Of a DNA stretch of 48,094 bases, positions 1 to 9,488 are shown in pieces. The DNA is from a virus. Positions within the stretch are counted from its first letter, which is position 1. Each line of letters opens with the position of its first letter. Under the pieces are notes generated by a model, which ran no database searches, was not told the origin of the DNA, and saw only the letters and a program-made list of their open reading frames with translations. The stretch covers positions 1-48,094 of IMG/VR virus record IMGVR_UViG_3300036852_000463; one strand, 5' to 3'. Both the position numbers and the translations under genes were made by a program.

Positions 1-795
1 GAGATCGGTTTCGGTGACTGTTGTATTGAAATCGTTTACGATCAGCCCGGCTGCGCTTTGTGTATTGCCAAGAGCATACGACGACACAATTTGAGCAGAG
101 GTCGTGAGCAGGCTACCCAGGACGACAGGGAGCTGGAATGTGATCCCGGTACCGTCGACATTCAAAATGCCCGCATTGCTGACGTAGAACCCGATCGGGG
201 TTCCGAACATCCCATTGGTGAGCGTTAGGATGTACGGCGTGTCGTCCGGCTGCCGCAGATCAAGAATCGTCGTGCCAGTGGAGGCGGAGTTCAAAATGAT
301 GGAATCGGATGCCTTGGTGTAGGTGAAGGCGGAATCGCCGCTGATGACGCCTGCATCGTTAAAGCAGACTTGCGTATTCGTCCCGCATGTCGTGCCACTC
401 GTGCCACCGTTCGCAGCACCAAGCGTGACGAGGGCTGTCCCAGAGGTATAGGCCGAAAACCGCACGCGGAACTGCCCGTAGCCGGCCATGAAGCCGTTCC
501 AGGCCCCGGTGCCGGTCGTCGTCGTCGCCGCGGCGCCGGTCGCGGCGTTCGTTAACAGAATGCTCGTGTAGTTGATCCCGTCGCTCGCGACTTCAAAGGT
601 GAGCGTGCCGACCCACGTTCCGCTGACCGTGACGCCCCCACCGCCCAAGCCTTGGACGCTGATGTTGGCGCACCCAGCGCCCGGGCAGCTCGTTGAGGAG
701 AGTTGCGCCGAGAGGCTCGGCGCTTGCGCATCGGCGCGAACCGCCGAGCCGATCACGAGCAGTAGCGGCACGAGCCAGCGAAGGAATCGCATCAT
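1..795 (-). CDS. Secreted or virion surface protein, 3' end beyond window
   Basis: The reading frame is open from an ATG at 795 to the left edge, so at least 264 residues are seen and the C terminus is missing. The N terminus is a clear signal peptide (MMRFLRWLVPLLLVIGSAVR followed by ADAQA, an AxA-type cleavage site). The rest is Thr/Gly/Ser-rich and beta-strand-like, with few charged residues, as in fibre, adhesin or surface-decoration proteins. The start overlaps the stop of the upstream gene by four bases (ATGA), indicating translational coupling at the end of the leftward late operon. No family is recognised. The exported N terminus on a phage protein next to ejection genes is unusual; a host-surface or envelope role is inference. 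Confidence 0.7.
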   Translation of the reverse strand, partial: MMRFLRWLVPLLLVIGSAVRADAQAPSLSAQLSSTSCPGAGCANISVQGLGGGGVTVSGTWVGTLTFEVASDGINYTSILLTNAATGAAATTTTGTGAWNGFMAGYGQFRVRFSAYTSGTALVTLGAANGGTSGTTCGTNTQVCFNDAGVISGDSAFTYTKASDSIILNSASTGTTILDLRQPDDTPYILTLTNGMFGTPIGFYVSNAGILNVDGTGITFQLPVVLGSLLTTSAQIVSSYALGNTQSAAGLIVNDFNTTVTETDL

Positions 796-1121
796 TTGGG
801 AGTGTCTTTCTTGGAATCCGCCGGCTTGCATTCGCGCGTCTGCCGGTCGAGCGTACAGCCCGCCTCGCGTTCAAGCGCCTTCCACGCCTCATCAATCGAT
901 CGCTGCTCAGTCGGTCCTCGCAGCTGTTCGACTGTCACCTGAGCGGAAATCAGGGACCGCCGCAGCTCGGCATTGGCCTGCCGCAGCTGCAGCACTTCCG
1001 CCTGAGCCGACTGGCAGGACGAGAGCCCCTTGGTCGGCGGATCATCGGCCCTAGCCACGATGCCAACGCAGAGCGTCAGAACGCAGATTGCCGCGAGCAC
1101 GAGGCTGACATGATGTCGCAT
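792..1121 (-). CDS. Exported coiled-coil protein, possibly spanin-like
   Basis: This protein of 109 residues has a hydrophobic N-terminal signal or anchor (residues 5-24) ending in VARADD, a plausible signal peptidase site. A heptad-rich helical stretch follows (about 38-70), then a C-terminal part with two Cys (GCTLDRQTRECKP). It starts four bases after the stop of the giant ejection protein, so it belongs to the late operon. An N-terminal anchor plus periplasmic coiled coil resembles inner-membrane spanins (Rz type), and no other lysis gene is evident nearby. However, the small size and Cys-containing tail would equally suit a periplasmic accessory protein. The spanin call is an inference from architecture only. 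Confidence 0.6.
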   Translation of the reverse strand: MRHHVSLVLAAICVLTLCVGIVARADDPPTKGLSSCQSAQAEVLQLRQANAELRRSLISAQVTVEQLRGPTEQRSIDEAWKALEREAGCTLDRQTRECKPADSKKDTPK

Positions 1122-1125
1122 ACCC

Positions 1126-4100
1126 TTAGTCCTTTGTCGTCGCTACAGGGAGCCGCATCGCCTCCTGGTACTGCTGAAGCAGCTCCTTCCGATCCTCGGC
1201 CGAGCGAGCCTGAGAGAGCGCCGGCCCGACTTTCCGGGCCAGCGAGGTGCGAAGTAATGCGCGTTCTTCTGGAGTCGCTATGGTAATTCCCTTCAGGGCT
1301 TGCCGCCAAGTCGTGCGCTCGAACTGTCCTTGGAGTCCGCCCGTTCTGGCCTCGCGGAGCACGCGCTTCGTTGACTCGACACTCAGGCCGAGCTTCTGCG
1401 CCTCGCGCACGGCTTCGGCCATCTTGCCGCCCCGGGCCAGCGCTCGCACGTCCCGCCGGGCTTGGGCGCGTTTGGCCTGCTCCTGCGTCATGTGCGTCGG
1501 TGGGGCGATGTCCCGAAGGTACTGCTCGAGGTCGGTGCGCGTGACCGTCGCGGGTGCCGGCGTGATGCCGAAGTAGCTCTCGACCTGCGATTCCTGGCTC
1601 CCGCGCTGTTGGGCGCTGCGCACCGAGATGGGCTTGAACTCTTCGATGACGTACCGCATCACGTCGCCGAGCTGCTGGACGAGCGGATCGTCCAGATTGC
1701 GGACTTCGACGCCGAAGTAATCCTCGTTGCTCAGCACGTCGGCGATGAGCGTCAGCATCGGGTTGAGCTTGTGGCCGGCCGTTTCCCAGGCTGAGCGCGG
1801 GAAGGCGTGCGCGACGGCATACAGATCCTTGAAGTAGCCGGCGATCGACACCCGGCGCGGACGGCCCTGCTGGTCGGCTTCGCCCGTGCGCGGAAAGAAG
1901 TAATCGCGGAGTTCCTTCGGCGACTGGTGCGTCCGAAGTTTCTGGTAGACGGCGCCGGCCAGTCCGTAGCTGATGACCATGGCCGCGAACCACGCCATTT
2001 TCCGGTGAAGGCGCTGCTCGGCTTCGGTCTCGTAGATCGGCTCGCCTTCCGCATCCCGGCCGACATTCACTTTCCGCATCGGCGGCTTCATGCCACCGCC
2101 ACCGGTGAGCTGACGGATCTGCGAGACCGGCGCGCCGAACATCTCGCGGACCGTGCCGACGTTCCAGCCGAGCGCGCGCACGCTGCCCATTCCCAGATCC
2201 TTCAGCGCGTTGTGCCAGAACAGGTTGTCGTAGCGCAGCTGGCCGAACCGGTTGTCGATCGAGTCCCACACGCCGCCAAGCACGCGCCGCACTTCCTGCA
2301 GGTCCGGCTCCGGGCCGAGCGTACGGAGCTCCATCGCCGCCATCTCCTGAAAGGCGGCAATCTTCAGCCGCGGCACCCAGAATTCCATGATCGGCTTCGC
2401 CGACATCTCCACAGCAGCCGGAACCGTCTTCAACGCCGCGAGGGCGAGCTTGCCGGTCGCCGTGCCGTAATCCCCGCGCTTGGCCGCGGCGGAGGTCGCC
2501 CGAAGCGCCGCCATAAAGGCGCCGGGCGCGCCGGAGTGTTCGAACAGATCCCAGCCGAACCCCCCGCCGGCCTGAATGATCTCACTCATCACGCCATCGA
2601 GCGCCTGAGCGTTCGCGTCCTCTTTGTAGAATTCCTTCAGCAGCTTGTGTCCACGCACGACGTGCAGGAGTGGCGCAACCGGCACCTCCGCCTGTGCCTT
2701 GACGGCTTCGGCAAATTCCCCGCGGGCCAGGAGCTCGAACGCGAGCGACTGCTTCGAGACGACCGACTCCATGGCGGTCATCATGCCGTGGAAGGCCGAG
2801 AATCCCAGCTGGAGCTGATTCAGGAAGTTGCCCGCCGTGCGGTACAGATCGAACGCGCGGCTGCGTCCGCGGAGCCCGGGCGACAAATGATTCTCGATGA
2901 GCCGCACGACTTCGGCCGGTCCCGCGTACCGACCTGCGACGAGCCGCCCGAACGGCGCCGTGCGCGTTTCCTCGCCGGCTTCGTTTGTCGTCGTTGCCGG
3001 CCCGTAGACGACGCCCGCTGCGTAGTCGGGGTAGTACCGCCAGCCTTCCGGCAACGGACGCCCGATCCGGACGAACTTCCGCAGCCCTTCCTCTTTCAGC
3101 TCCGCGTAGATGTCCCGGCCCGCGATCGACTTGTCCATCTCGAGAAGTTTGCGGAGGAGTTGCGTCGTCGGGTTCCAGCTGACTGGTTCGAGGCCGAGCG
3201 CCAGCCCTTCGCGCATCGTCGGAATGGTGCGCTGCCGCCGGTAGGATTCCGGGCCATGCAGGGGCCGCTTGCCGAGCAGACGGCGAATGGCGTTCTCGAC
3301 CGTCGAGCCCGCCTTCACCCATTCATGGCCCCAATAGTGTTCGAGGTAGCTTTTGAGCAGGTTACGCTTGAGGAGTTCTTCGCGTTTCGTGTCAAGGATC
3401 TGGCGGTAGGTGCGCGCGATCTCCTGGGCGTCCGCCGGCAGCACGCGCGGATCGGCCTGGCCCTCCATCACGTCCCAGAAGACGCGCGACTGGTCCTGAC
3501 TCCAGCCGTCCATCAGCTTTTCGTAGCGACTGAGCGCCCGCTGGGCGCGTTGCGTCCGCTGCGCTCTGGCCGCGAGATTAGCCCGCATGATGCCGGCGCC
3601 TTTGGTCGCGGCGGTGCTGAGGATGTCCGGCGCGAAGAGGTTGACGATGTCGGACCGCTGGCGTTTGGCTTCCTCGGCCAGTTTTCGACCGCCCGCTACG
3701 ATGGCCTCGCCGGCTTCCTTTGCGCCAGGCAGAATCGTTGACTGGAGTGTGATGCCGCCTTCCTCATCCCCGGGCTGCACACCGCCGAAGAGGTCTTCCG
3801 GACGCTCGCGCGCCGTGCGGTCGACTTCAGATTCGAGCGAGAAGGGCACCTCGAATTCAGGCGTCGCGATATTCTGCTCGCGGACCGCGCCGGCTTCAGG
3901 CAAGCGCGGCTGCGTCTCGCCGGTCTCGAGCACGTCTTCTGGCTGCGCTTCAACCGGCTGGATATTCTCCCACCAGCGCTCGCCGAGTCCTTTCCGCAGC
4001 GCGCGTGCTGCCTCCATGTCGGGCTTGGCTGTCGCTGCGGCGCGCACTTCGTCGATCAGATCATTGACCGTCTCCAGATACTCAAATTTCGGATCTTGTC

Positions 4101-5958
4101 GAAGCGCCTCAAGAATGCGCCCGAGTGTCGTGCCTTCCTTCGGCCGAATGACGCCCCGGATCCCGCGCACGGTGTCGGAGGTGACGGGCGGGGCCTTCAG
4201 GTTCTTGCGGGATTGCGAGGCTTTCTGGTCGCGCAGCTGCCGGAGCCATTTGACTTCCGCCGGATAGGTCGGATCGTCGCCAATGCCACCGGCGGCGGCG
4301 ATGGCCTTCAGCAGCGTCTCAGGATTGCGGCCCGAGGATTCGTACTCTTTGTCGAGGTCGCGAATGAGCTGGAGCCGGTCGGTTAGCTCGGCTCGGAGGC
4401 CGGCGGTTGGTCCGGTGTAGCCTCCGGTGACGGCCCGCCCGATGAGGTCGTTGAGGACATCGGCATCGGCGGCTGGAGAGACGGCTCGTTCGGTTGCGCG
4501 GCGAGCAGGCCGACGCTCCGCAGCGCGCCCTTGATCGCCTGCTGGTGGCTGAAGCCCGCTTGGCGGAGCCGCAAGGCGTTCACCCTCGCGACGTGGCGCG
4601 ATTTCCCCGGCAGGAGCGGGGGCATTTTCGGCAGACGGGGCGACCGCACTGACGGACGACGGTGGGCTGACACTCGGGACATTCTGGCCCTCCGGGGCGG
4701 GAGTTGACAAGTCCTGCGGAATCGGCTCGGCCTGGCTTACAGGTTCGGCTGCAGAGAGAGCACTTTCCGGTTCAATCGTCCGAATGCCGTTCTGCTCGAA
4801 CCAGTCCGGGACTTCAACCGCTGGTCGTTCTGGCGGTCGAAGCATCAATTCCTGTCCGGGTTCCACTGGTGCGCTAGCGTCGCGCGCCGCCGGTTCGAGT
4901 CTCGTTCGAGCCTCACGAACGGCCTCTGTCGCTCCACGGCCGACCGGTTTCGCTTCGGCGGGAGGTGCGCCCGGAGCGAGGTCCGGATTCGCCACGTCAA
5001 ACGCACGCACCTGCTCGGCGACAGCCCGAGCATCGCGGGCGACCTTCTCGGCGAACCCCTTCGCGTCGATCGTCCCAGAGAGCAGCGCGCCGACATTGCC
5101 GGCGAATCGGGCGCCTTCCGGCGACGCGCCGACGAGTTCTGCCCCCTTCTCGCCGACCTTGCTCGTCAGCCACGCGCGGAACAACGCGGAGCCGGTGCCG
5201 ATCGGATTCGCGACGAGCGCGCCCGCAATCAGCGGCGTCGCCAGCTTGAAGACGCCCTCGATGACATCGTTTGCCCCGCCAATGGCTTCGCTCGAGAGCG
5301 GACCGAACTGCACTTCGGAAGCGCCAGGACGCGACGGCACGGTCGCAGCTGGCAAATCCGCAGCGCCGAGACGCTTCACGCCCGCGACGACTTGCTGCGC
5401 ACCTTGCGCCGGCAGATTGAACGGCGCTTGGACGGCGATTCGCCCACGCGCAACCCCAGGCTGCAGCACGCGCGGATCGCCAGCGATCGGAATGAACTGG
5501 TCGCCTTGCCAGTGACCTCCGTCGCTCGGCCCCTTCGAGTATTTCGACTCGACCGAGAAGGTCGGATGACCATGTTGCTTGTAGGTATCAGGAAAATGAT
5601 CGACGCCGAATTTCACCGGCTGGTCGCCGTGCTCCTTCCAGTACCCGCGGTAGTCGTAGAAGGAGTTTGGCTTGTCAACGTCGGTGATCTTGTTGGAGCG
5701 CGCCCATGACTGGAAACGCGTTTCCTCACTCGGCGTAAGCGACGTGGTCTCCGGGCTCGTGACGCGGACGCTTTCGGGCTGGGTGAAGCCGGTTGCCTGA
5801 ATGGGCGGAGGATGAATTACCGCGATGTCATCGAACTTGGCGGTGTTGACCTTAGCTGAGATTTTGGGTGGCTCAATGCTCGCGATATCGCCGAAGCTCG
5901 CGACCCCAGACTGCGGCTCCTCGACTTCTGCGATCTCCTCAAACGCAGCGCTGGGCAT
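1126..5958 (-). CDS. Giant internal virion/ejection protein with LPD38-like region
   Basis: With 1610 residues this is the largest gene in the window and closes the run of ejection genes, the place of gp16-type or giant internal virion proteins in podoviruses. Residues 1-65 carry three short repeats (FEEIAEVEEP, FGDIASIEPP, FDDIAVIHPP). Residues about 80-155 match the conserved N-terminal block of phage ejection proteins (YDYRGYWKEHG, then HPTFSVESKY). A Pro/Ala/Glu-rich linker (about 350-500) leads into a long helical region. Residues about 1050-1450 resemble the LPD38-type region of large polyvalent proteins (NFLNQLQLGFSAFHGMM), with hydrophobic stretches (MAWFAAMVISYGLAGAVYQ) that could line a membrane channel. 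I see no obvious lysozyme or transglycosylase motif. Role by analogy: delivery of DNA across the cell envelope. Confidence 0.85.
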   Translation of the reverse strand: MPSAAFEEIAEVEEPQSGVASFGDIASIEPPKISAKVNTAKFDDIAVIHPPPIQATGFTQPESVRVTSPETTSLTPSEETRFQSWARSNKITDVDKPNSFYDYRGYWKEHGDQPVKFGVDHFPDTYKQHGHPTFSVESKYSKGPSDGGHWQGDQFIPIAGDPRVLQPGVARGRIAVQAPFNLPAQGAQQVVAGVKRLGAADLPAATVPSRPGASEVQFGPLSSEAIGGANDVIEGVFKLATPLIAGALVANPIGTGSALFRAWLTSKVGEKGAELVGASPEGARFAGNVGALLSGTIDAKGFAEKVARDARAVAEQVRAFDVANPDLAPGAPPAEAKPVGRGATEAVREARTRLEPAARDASAPVEPGQELMLRPPERPAVEVPDWFEQNGIRTIEPESALSAAEPVSQAEPIPQDLSTPAPEGQNVPSVSPPSSVSAVAPSAENAPAPAGEIAPRREGERLAAPPSGLQPPAGDQGRAAERRPARRATERAVSPAADADVLNDLIGRAVTGGYTGPTAGLRAELTDRLQLIRDLDKEYESSGRNPETLLKAIAAAGGIGDDPTYPAEVKWLRQLRDQKASQSRKNLKAPPVTSDTVRGIRGVIRPKEGTTLGRILEALRQDPKFEYLETVNDLIDEVRAAATAKPDMEAARALRKGLGERWWENIQPVEAQPEDVLETGETQPRLPEAGAVREQNIATPEFEVPFSLESEVDRTARERPEDLFGGVQPGDEEGGITLQSTILPGAKEAGEAIVAGGRKLAEEAKRQRSDIVNLFAPDILSTAATKGAGIMRANLAARAQRTQRAQRALSRYEKLMDGWSQDQSRVFWDVMEGQADPRVLPADAQEIARTYRQILDTKREELLKRNLLKSYLEHYWGHEWVKAGSTVENAIRRLLGKRPLHGPESYRRQRTIPTMREGLALGLEPVSWNPTTQLLRKLLEMDKSIAGRDIYAELKEEGLRKFVRIGRPLPEGWRYYPDYAAGVVYGPATTTNEAGEETRTAPFGRLVAGRYAGPAEVVRLIENHLSPGLRGRSRAFDLYRTAGNFLNQLQLGFSAFHGMMTAMESVVSKQSLAFELLARGEFAEAVKAQAEVPVAPLLHVVRGHKLLKEFYKEDANAQALDGVMSEIIQAGGGFGWDLFEHSGAPGAFMAALRATSAAAKRGDYGTATGKLALAALKTVPAAVEMSAKPIMEFWVPRLKIAAFQEMAAMELRTLGPEPDLQEVRRVLGGVWDSIDNRFGQLRYDNLFWHNALKDLGMGSVRALGWNVGTVREMFGAPVSQIRQLTGGGGMKPPMRKVNVGRDAEGEPIYETEAEQRLHRKMAWFAAMVISYGLAGAVYQKLRTHQSPKELRDYFFPRTGEADQQGRPRRVSIAGYFKDLYAVAHAFPRSAWETAGHKLNPMLTLIADVLSNEDYFGVEVRNLDDPLVQQLGDVMRYVIEEFKPISVRSAQQRGSQESQVESYFGITPAPATVTRTDLEQYLRDIAPPTHMTQEQAKRAQARRDVRALARGGKMAEAVREAQKLGLSVESTKRVLREARTGGLQGQFERTTWRQALKGITIATPEERALLRTSLARKVGPALSQARSAEDRKELLQQYQEAMRLPVATTKD

Positions 5959-5959
5959 C

Positions 5960-7288
5960 TCAGTAGGTGAAACTACCGTCTGGATTGACAGTCTTCACCA
6001 CGACCTTGTTGCCGTTCTTGAGCGTGACGGTCGCGCCAGGCACGAGGCCCTTGGGGATGGCCCGAGCCGGTGCGGCGCCTGGGCGCTTCGTCTCTTTCGC
6101 CGCCAGCCAGTCGTCGTACTCCATCGGCGGTTCGTAGGCCGGCGGAGGAATCGGATTCATGTCCTTGTCGAACCCGCCAGCCAGCGAACTCTTCTGCGCG
6201 TTGTATTGCTGCATTTTCGCAGAAAATTCCCGCTGTTTGTCGGCACGGTAGAAGCCATACTCGCGGAGCTTTTTCTTCTCTTCCGGATCGGCCTTAGCGG
6301 TGTGCTCCTCGATGAACCGCCGATGCTTCGCCTCGTCTCGCCGGGCCGCGTCGAGACTGGCCTGCGCCGCTTTCCGCTGTTGTTCGAGCACGTCGTTGCG
6401 CGCGGCCGTCTCGGTCCGCATGACGATCTGGTCGGGCGTCTCGCTGGCTTCCAGCGCACGGCGCGGACTGGACGCCGGATCGAACTGTTCGGGCGGATCG
6501 AAGTTCGACCGCAGTTCCGCCGGCACGCCCTGGAACGCCTCGGTGTACGCGGCCTTCCCCTTCAATCCCTGCTGATAGAGCTGCCGGGAGAAATTCGCGA
6601 GGCGCTTCGCCGCCGCCTTGTCTTCTTCCTGCTGGTCCCGCAATCGTTTCTGCGCCTCCGTGTCGGCCGTGCGAGCGCGCGTGTTCGCCAGATCGGTCTG
6701 TGCCTTCGAGCTCGCGATGAAGGGAGCACCGATCGCCCTGACGGCATCAGGTGAAGCCGCCTGCTGGATCTGCTGCAACAACGGCACGATGCGGGTCGGC
6801 GCAATCGCGCCCGTCCGCGCGAGCTCCCGCAAGGTCTTGTCGGCGACGCGCGGATCGTTTCCGCCCGCATCGACGAACGCGAAGGTCGCCGCCAGCCGTT
6901 CGTCCTCGCTCGCGGTGTTTTTCTCGATGGTTTCCTTGAGCTTGGCCTGCGCTTCCTTCACCTTCGTGATGGTGCTCTCAACTTCCGGCCAGCGGTTCGC
7001 CATGCCGGCACCGTAGAAATTCTGGCGCAGCTTCGTCTCGTCGAGTCCGCCATCCGGGCCGACCGACTGCTGCATGATCTGATTGATTTTCTGCTGGTCA
7101 GCGATCGCCTGGCGTTTGGCTTGAAGATCGAGCGCCCCGCCCTCGATATGCTGGGCGTTCAATTGCTGCTGCTGCTGGCCGGTCCGCAGATTTTGCTGGC
7201 CAATCTCCAAATTTTGGATCTCGCCGAGCTGCCCGAGGAACGACGGGACAGGACGCGCGAGGTTGAAGACGCTCAAATTTTGAGCCAT
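5960..7288 (-). CDS. Internal virion/ejection protein, coiled coil
   Basis: This protein of 442 residues is rich in Gln, Ala, Glu and Lys, with long predicted helices (about 20-110 and 200-350) and almost no Cys. That composition is typical of podovirus ejection proteins such as the P22 gp7/gp20/gp16 set. It lies between a smaller ejection-type protein and the giant one, with two-base and three-base gaps, so the three form a tight cassette. The N terminus has a poly-Gln run and the C terminus a small beta-like segment (GATVTLKNGNKVVVKTV). The function is inferred from position and composition; no specific family is assigned. Confidence 0.75.
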   Translation of the reverse strand: MAQNLSVFNLARPVPSFLGQLGEIQNLEIGQQNLRTGQQQQQLNAQHIEGGALDLQAKRQAIADQQKINQIMQQSVGPDGGLDETKLRQNFYGAGMANRWPEVESTITKVKEAQAKLKETIEKNTASEDERLAATFAFVDAGGNDPRVADKTLRELARTGAIAPTRIVPLLQQIQQAASPDAVRAIGAPFIASSKAQTDLANTRARTADTEAQKRLRDQQEEDKAAAKRLANFSRQLYQQGLKGKAAYTEAFQGVPAELRSNFDPPEQFDPASSPRRALEASETPDQIVMRTETAARNDVLEQQRKAAQASLDAARRDEAKHRRFIEEHTAKADPEEKKKLREYGFYRADKQREFSAKMQQYNAQKSSLAGGFDKDMNPIPPPAYEPPMEYDDWLAAKETKRPGAAPARAIPKGLVPGATVTLKNGNKVVVKTVNPDGSFTY

Positions 7289-7291
7289 AGA

Positions 7292-8251
7292 TCACGCGGC
7301 TCGTCGTAGCGCAAGCGTGCCGAGGTCCCCGAGCGTCGTCGCCGTGTCCGCCCAATTGTTGCCGCGCGAAATCGCGCCGGCCCCCTGCGCGTTCCCGATG
7401 TTCTCGTACGCGGTGCCCTGCGCTTTCCCGATGCCTTCTGCGGCGCCGGCTTGACCGCCGGCCGCCGACAAGCCTTGGCCAGAGAGCGCGTAATTGCGAT
7501 TGAAGAGATTCGACTGATTCGTGTTGAAAATGCTGAACGCGTTCATGTACTCGCTGAGCGCCCGATCGTAGGATTGGCTGTATGTTTGGTCGGCGAGCCC
7601 GGTCGCGAACTGCGCACGGTCTCTCTGGTTCCCGTAGGTGAGCAGGGTCCCGCGCGCTGCCGCGCCGCTATCGATCGCGTTGAGGCCAGCATCGCGGGCA
7701 AACTGGTAGCCTGGCGTGGCGCGCGCCTGTTCGGCGGTCGGCGCTTGGAATCCGGCCGTGAATCCAGCTGTGAGGTCGTTCGGGCTGTACAGATTGTAGC
7801 CGCCGCCCTGCCCGCCGCCCTGGCGTCCTCCGCCCTGAATGTCGGACGCCAAGCGATCCGTCCACCAGTTCGCGTTGCCGCCCTGCCAGCCACCGGTTTT
7901 TGCGATCTGGTCCGCGTAGTATTCCACGTCGCCCGGGCCGGATCCTCGCGGCCCGGGCTGAATGCCGTGCTGCTGGAGGATGTTCGTCAACTGTTGGATG
8001 ATGTAGCCCCGATCCATCGGGTTGGCCGTCGCACCGCCTGCGAAGGCGCCGGTCAGCGAATTCGGATCGGTCCCGCCGCGAGGAGGGCCCACCGGTTCAG
8101 TCGTCACCCTGCCAAGGCTCGGAAACGCACTGCTAACGCTACCTGTGCCCGGGCCACCCTGCGTTGCACCGTTATAGTCAACGCCGCCCGGATTACTACC
8201 AACAGGTAGTTGATCGCCCGGAAACGGATGCTCGTCGAAGATTGAGGCCAT
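7292..8251 (-). CDS. DNA transfer/ejection protein (P22 gp7-like role)
   Basis: This protein of 319 residues is Gly/Gln/Asn-rich. The central block (TPGYQFARDAGLNAIDSGAA, then RGTLLTYGN and FNRNYALSGQGLSAAGG) matches a pattern recurrent in phage ejection proteins of podoviruses with P22-like heads. I chose the ATG at 8251 because it overlaps the stop of the upstream gene by one base (TGATG), giving MASIFDEHPFPGD; longer forms would run through another gene. It is the second member of the ejection cassette. Assignment rests on motif resemblance plus gene order. Confidence 0.7.
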   Translation of the reverse strand: MASIFDEHPFPGDQLPVGSNPGGVDYNGATQGGPGTGSVSSAFPSLGRVTTEPVGPPRGGTDPNSLTGAFAGGATANPMDRGYIIQQLTNILQQHGIQPGPRGSGPGDVEYYADQIAKTGGWQGGNANWWTDRLASDIQGGGRQGGGQGGGYNLYSPNDLTAGFTAGFQAPTAEQARATPGYQFARDAGLNAIDSGAAARGTLLTYGNQRDRAQFATGLADQTYSQSYDRALSEYMNAFSIFNTNQSNLFNRNYALSGQGLSAAGGQAGAAEGIGKAQGTAYENIGNAQGAGAISRGNNWADTATTLGDLGTLALRRAA

Positions 8252-9444
8252 CAGCCGATCCGCCTTCCCCCAACCGATTCCCAATGCGCTTGCTGTTCGG
8301 CCGGAACCTGCCGACGCTCGCCACTCGCTGGATCGAGCATCGTAATCAGTCGCGGCACGGCCTGCACGCCCGTATCGACACTGCCGGCTGGTGTGCCGAC
8401 TCGTCGCCCAGATGTCGGATCGACGACGGCCGCAGGGGATGCCTGCGCCGGAGCCGCGCTCGCCGGCACGTTCAGGTGCATCAACTCGCCGAGCCGGTTC
8501 ACGGCCGCGCCGCCGACATTCGCCCACGGCGAGAGGAGCCCGATCGCGCGTTCCCCAGCCGCCTGCTGTGCCGCGAGCGATCGTTCCTGCGCCGCGATCT
8601 GCGCGTCGGTTGCTTCGCCAGCCGCTCGGGCTTGGAGCAGGTTGCCGACGACGTTACCGGCTGCGGCCGGTGCGTTGCGGAGTAGAGACCGCGCAACGGG
8701 CGCCGTGCTCGAGGCCGCCGTGGGGGCCAACGCCGCCGGCACGGCGCCGCTCGGTGCGACGGCCGGCGCGAGTGCACCAGTCACCGGCGCGATCTGCGTT
8801 GAGGCCAAGGGCGCCGCGGCGGTTTCCGCTGCCACCGGGGCCGCCGCTTCAGGAGCCATCAGCGCGCCGAGCGTGGGGGCGGTCGCAACAGCCGTCCCGC
8901 CAACCGCCGCTCCGGTGCCGAGTGCCGCAGGGACCGCTCCGGAAGCGGCGACGCCCGGTGCCAGCGTGCCGATCCCAGTCGCGCCGGCCGTCGACGCGAG
9001 CGTACCCCCTGCGGCTTCTCCAGCGCCCGCTGCGCCTCCCGCTCCGGCACCAGCCCCAGCGCCGACCGCGGCAGCCACGAACGGCGCGGCGATGGCCCCG
9101 CCGACTGCCAAGGACATAATGTTGCCCCAGTTGATCGGCTGCGAATATTCACCGGTCTTGCTGTCCCACTCGCTGCGACCGTGAATCAGGCCGCCGCTCT
9201 CGTACATGTCATGCCAGGCGCTCGACGGGTCTGAGGCTGGCGTTCGGAGGGCTCGTCCAGTTGAATTCAGCTGGCCGTTCTCATCGAATTGCTCGATTGG
9301 TAGTGACCCAGCCCAAACCCAAGGCGGTGCATAGCCGCCGCCGCGCTCGGCCACCATTCGGACTCGCCCATCCGGCTCAACGCGATAGACACCAGTCCGT
9401 TCGAGAGCGTCCTTGTACTGGAGCGCGAGTTTATTCGCGTCCAT
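8251..9444 (-). CDS. Ala/Gly/Pro-rich ejection protein
   Basis: This protein of 397 residues starts at the ATG at 9444, preceded by an AGGGA ribosome-binding site; a TTG at 9447 is also possible. The first 100 residues look globular (SEWDSKTGEYSQPINWGNI). They are followed by about 150 residues of very Ala/Gly/Val/Pro-rich sequence with hydrophobic stretches (IMSLAVGGAIAAPFVAAAVG), then a helical Gln/Ala segment (DAQIAAQERSLAAQQAAGER). Such hydrophobic, low-complexity virion proteins insert into or cross the cell envelope during DNA entry. It is first in the ejection cassette, yet it is separated from the preceding fibre-like gene by a rightward homing-endonuclease-like gene, which looks like a late insertion. 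Confidence 0.7.
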   Translation of the reverse strand: MDANKLALQYKDALERTGVYRVEPDGRVRMVAERGGGYAPPWVWAGSLPIEQFDENGQLNSTGRALRTPASDPSSAWHDMYESGGLIHGRSEWDSKTGEYSQPINWGNIMSLAVGGAIAAPFVAAAVGAGAGAGAGGAAGAGEAAGGTLASTAGATGIGTLAPGVAASGAVPAALGTGAAVGGTAVATAPTLGALMAPEAAAPVAAETAAAPLASTQIAPVTGALAPAVAPSGAVPAALAPTAASSTAPVARSLLRNAPAAAGNVVGNLLQARAAGEATDAQIAAQERSLAAQQAAGERAIGLLSPWANVGGAAVNRLGELMHLNVPASAAPAQASPAAVVDPTSGRRVGTPAGSVDTGVQAVPRLITMLDPASGERRQVPAEQQAHWESVGGRRIG

Positions 9445-9488
9445 CAAACATCATTCCCTTCGTGCGTCTTCGATGTTAGGATCTGACC

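Noticed and set aside
1807-3741. Rightward open frame of 644 residues
   Set aside because: It lies antisense to the giant ejection protein; its Arg/His/Pro-rich composition is typical of a shadow frame in GC-rich DNA, and the minus-strand protein has recognisable motifs.
1126-5958. Tail-associated lysozyme or virion RNA polymerase in the giant protein
   Set aside because: I saw no catalytic motif of lysozymes, transglycosylases or single-subunit RNA polymerases; only ejection-protein and LPD38-like features are supportable.
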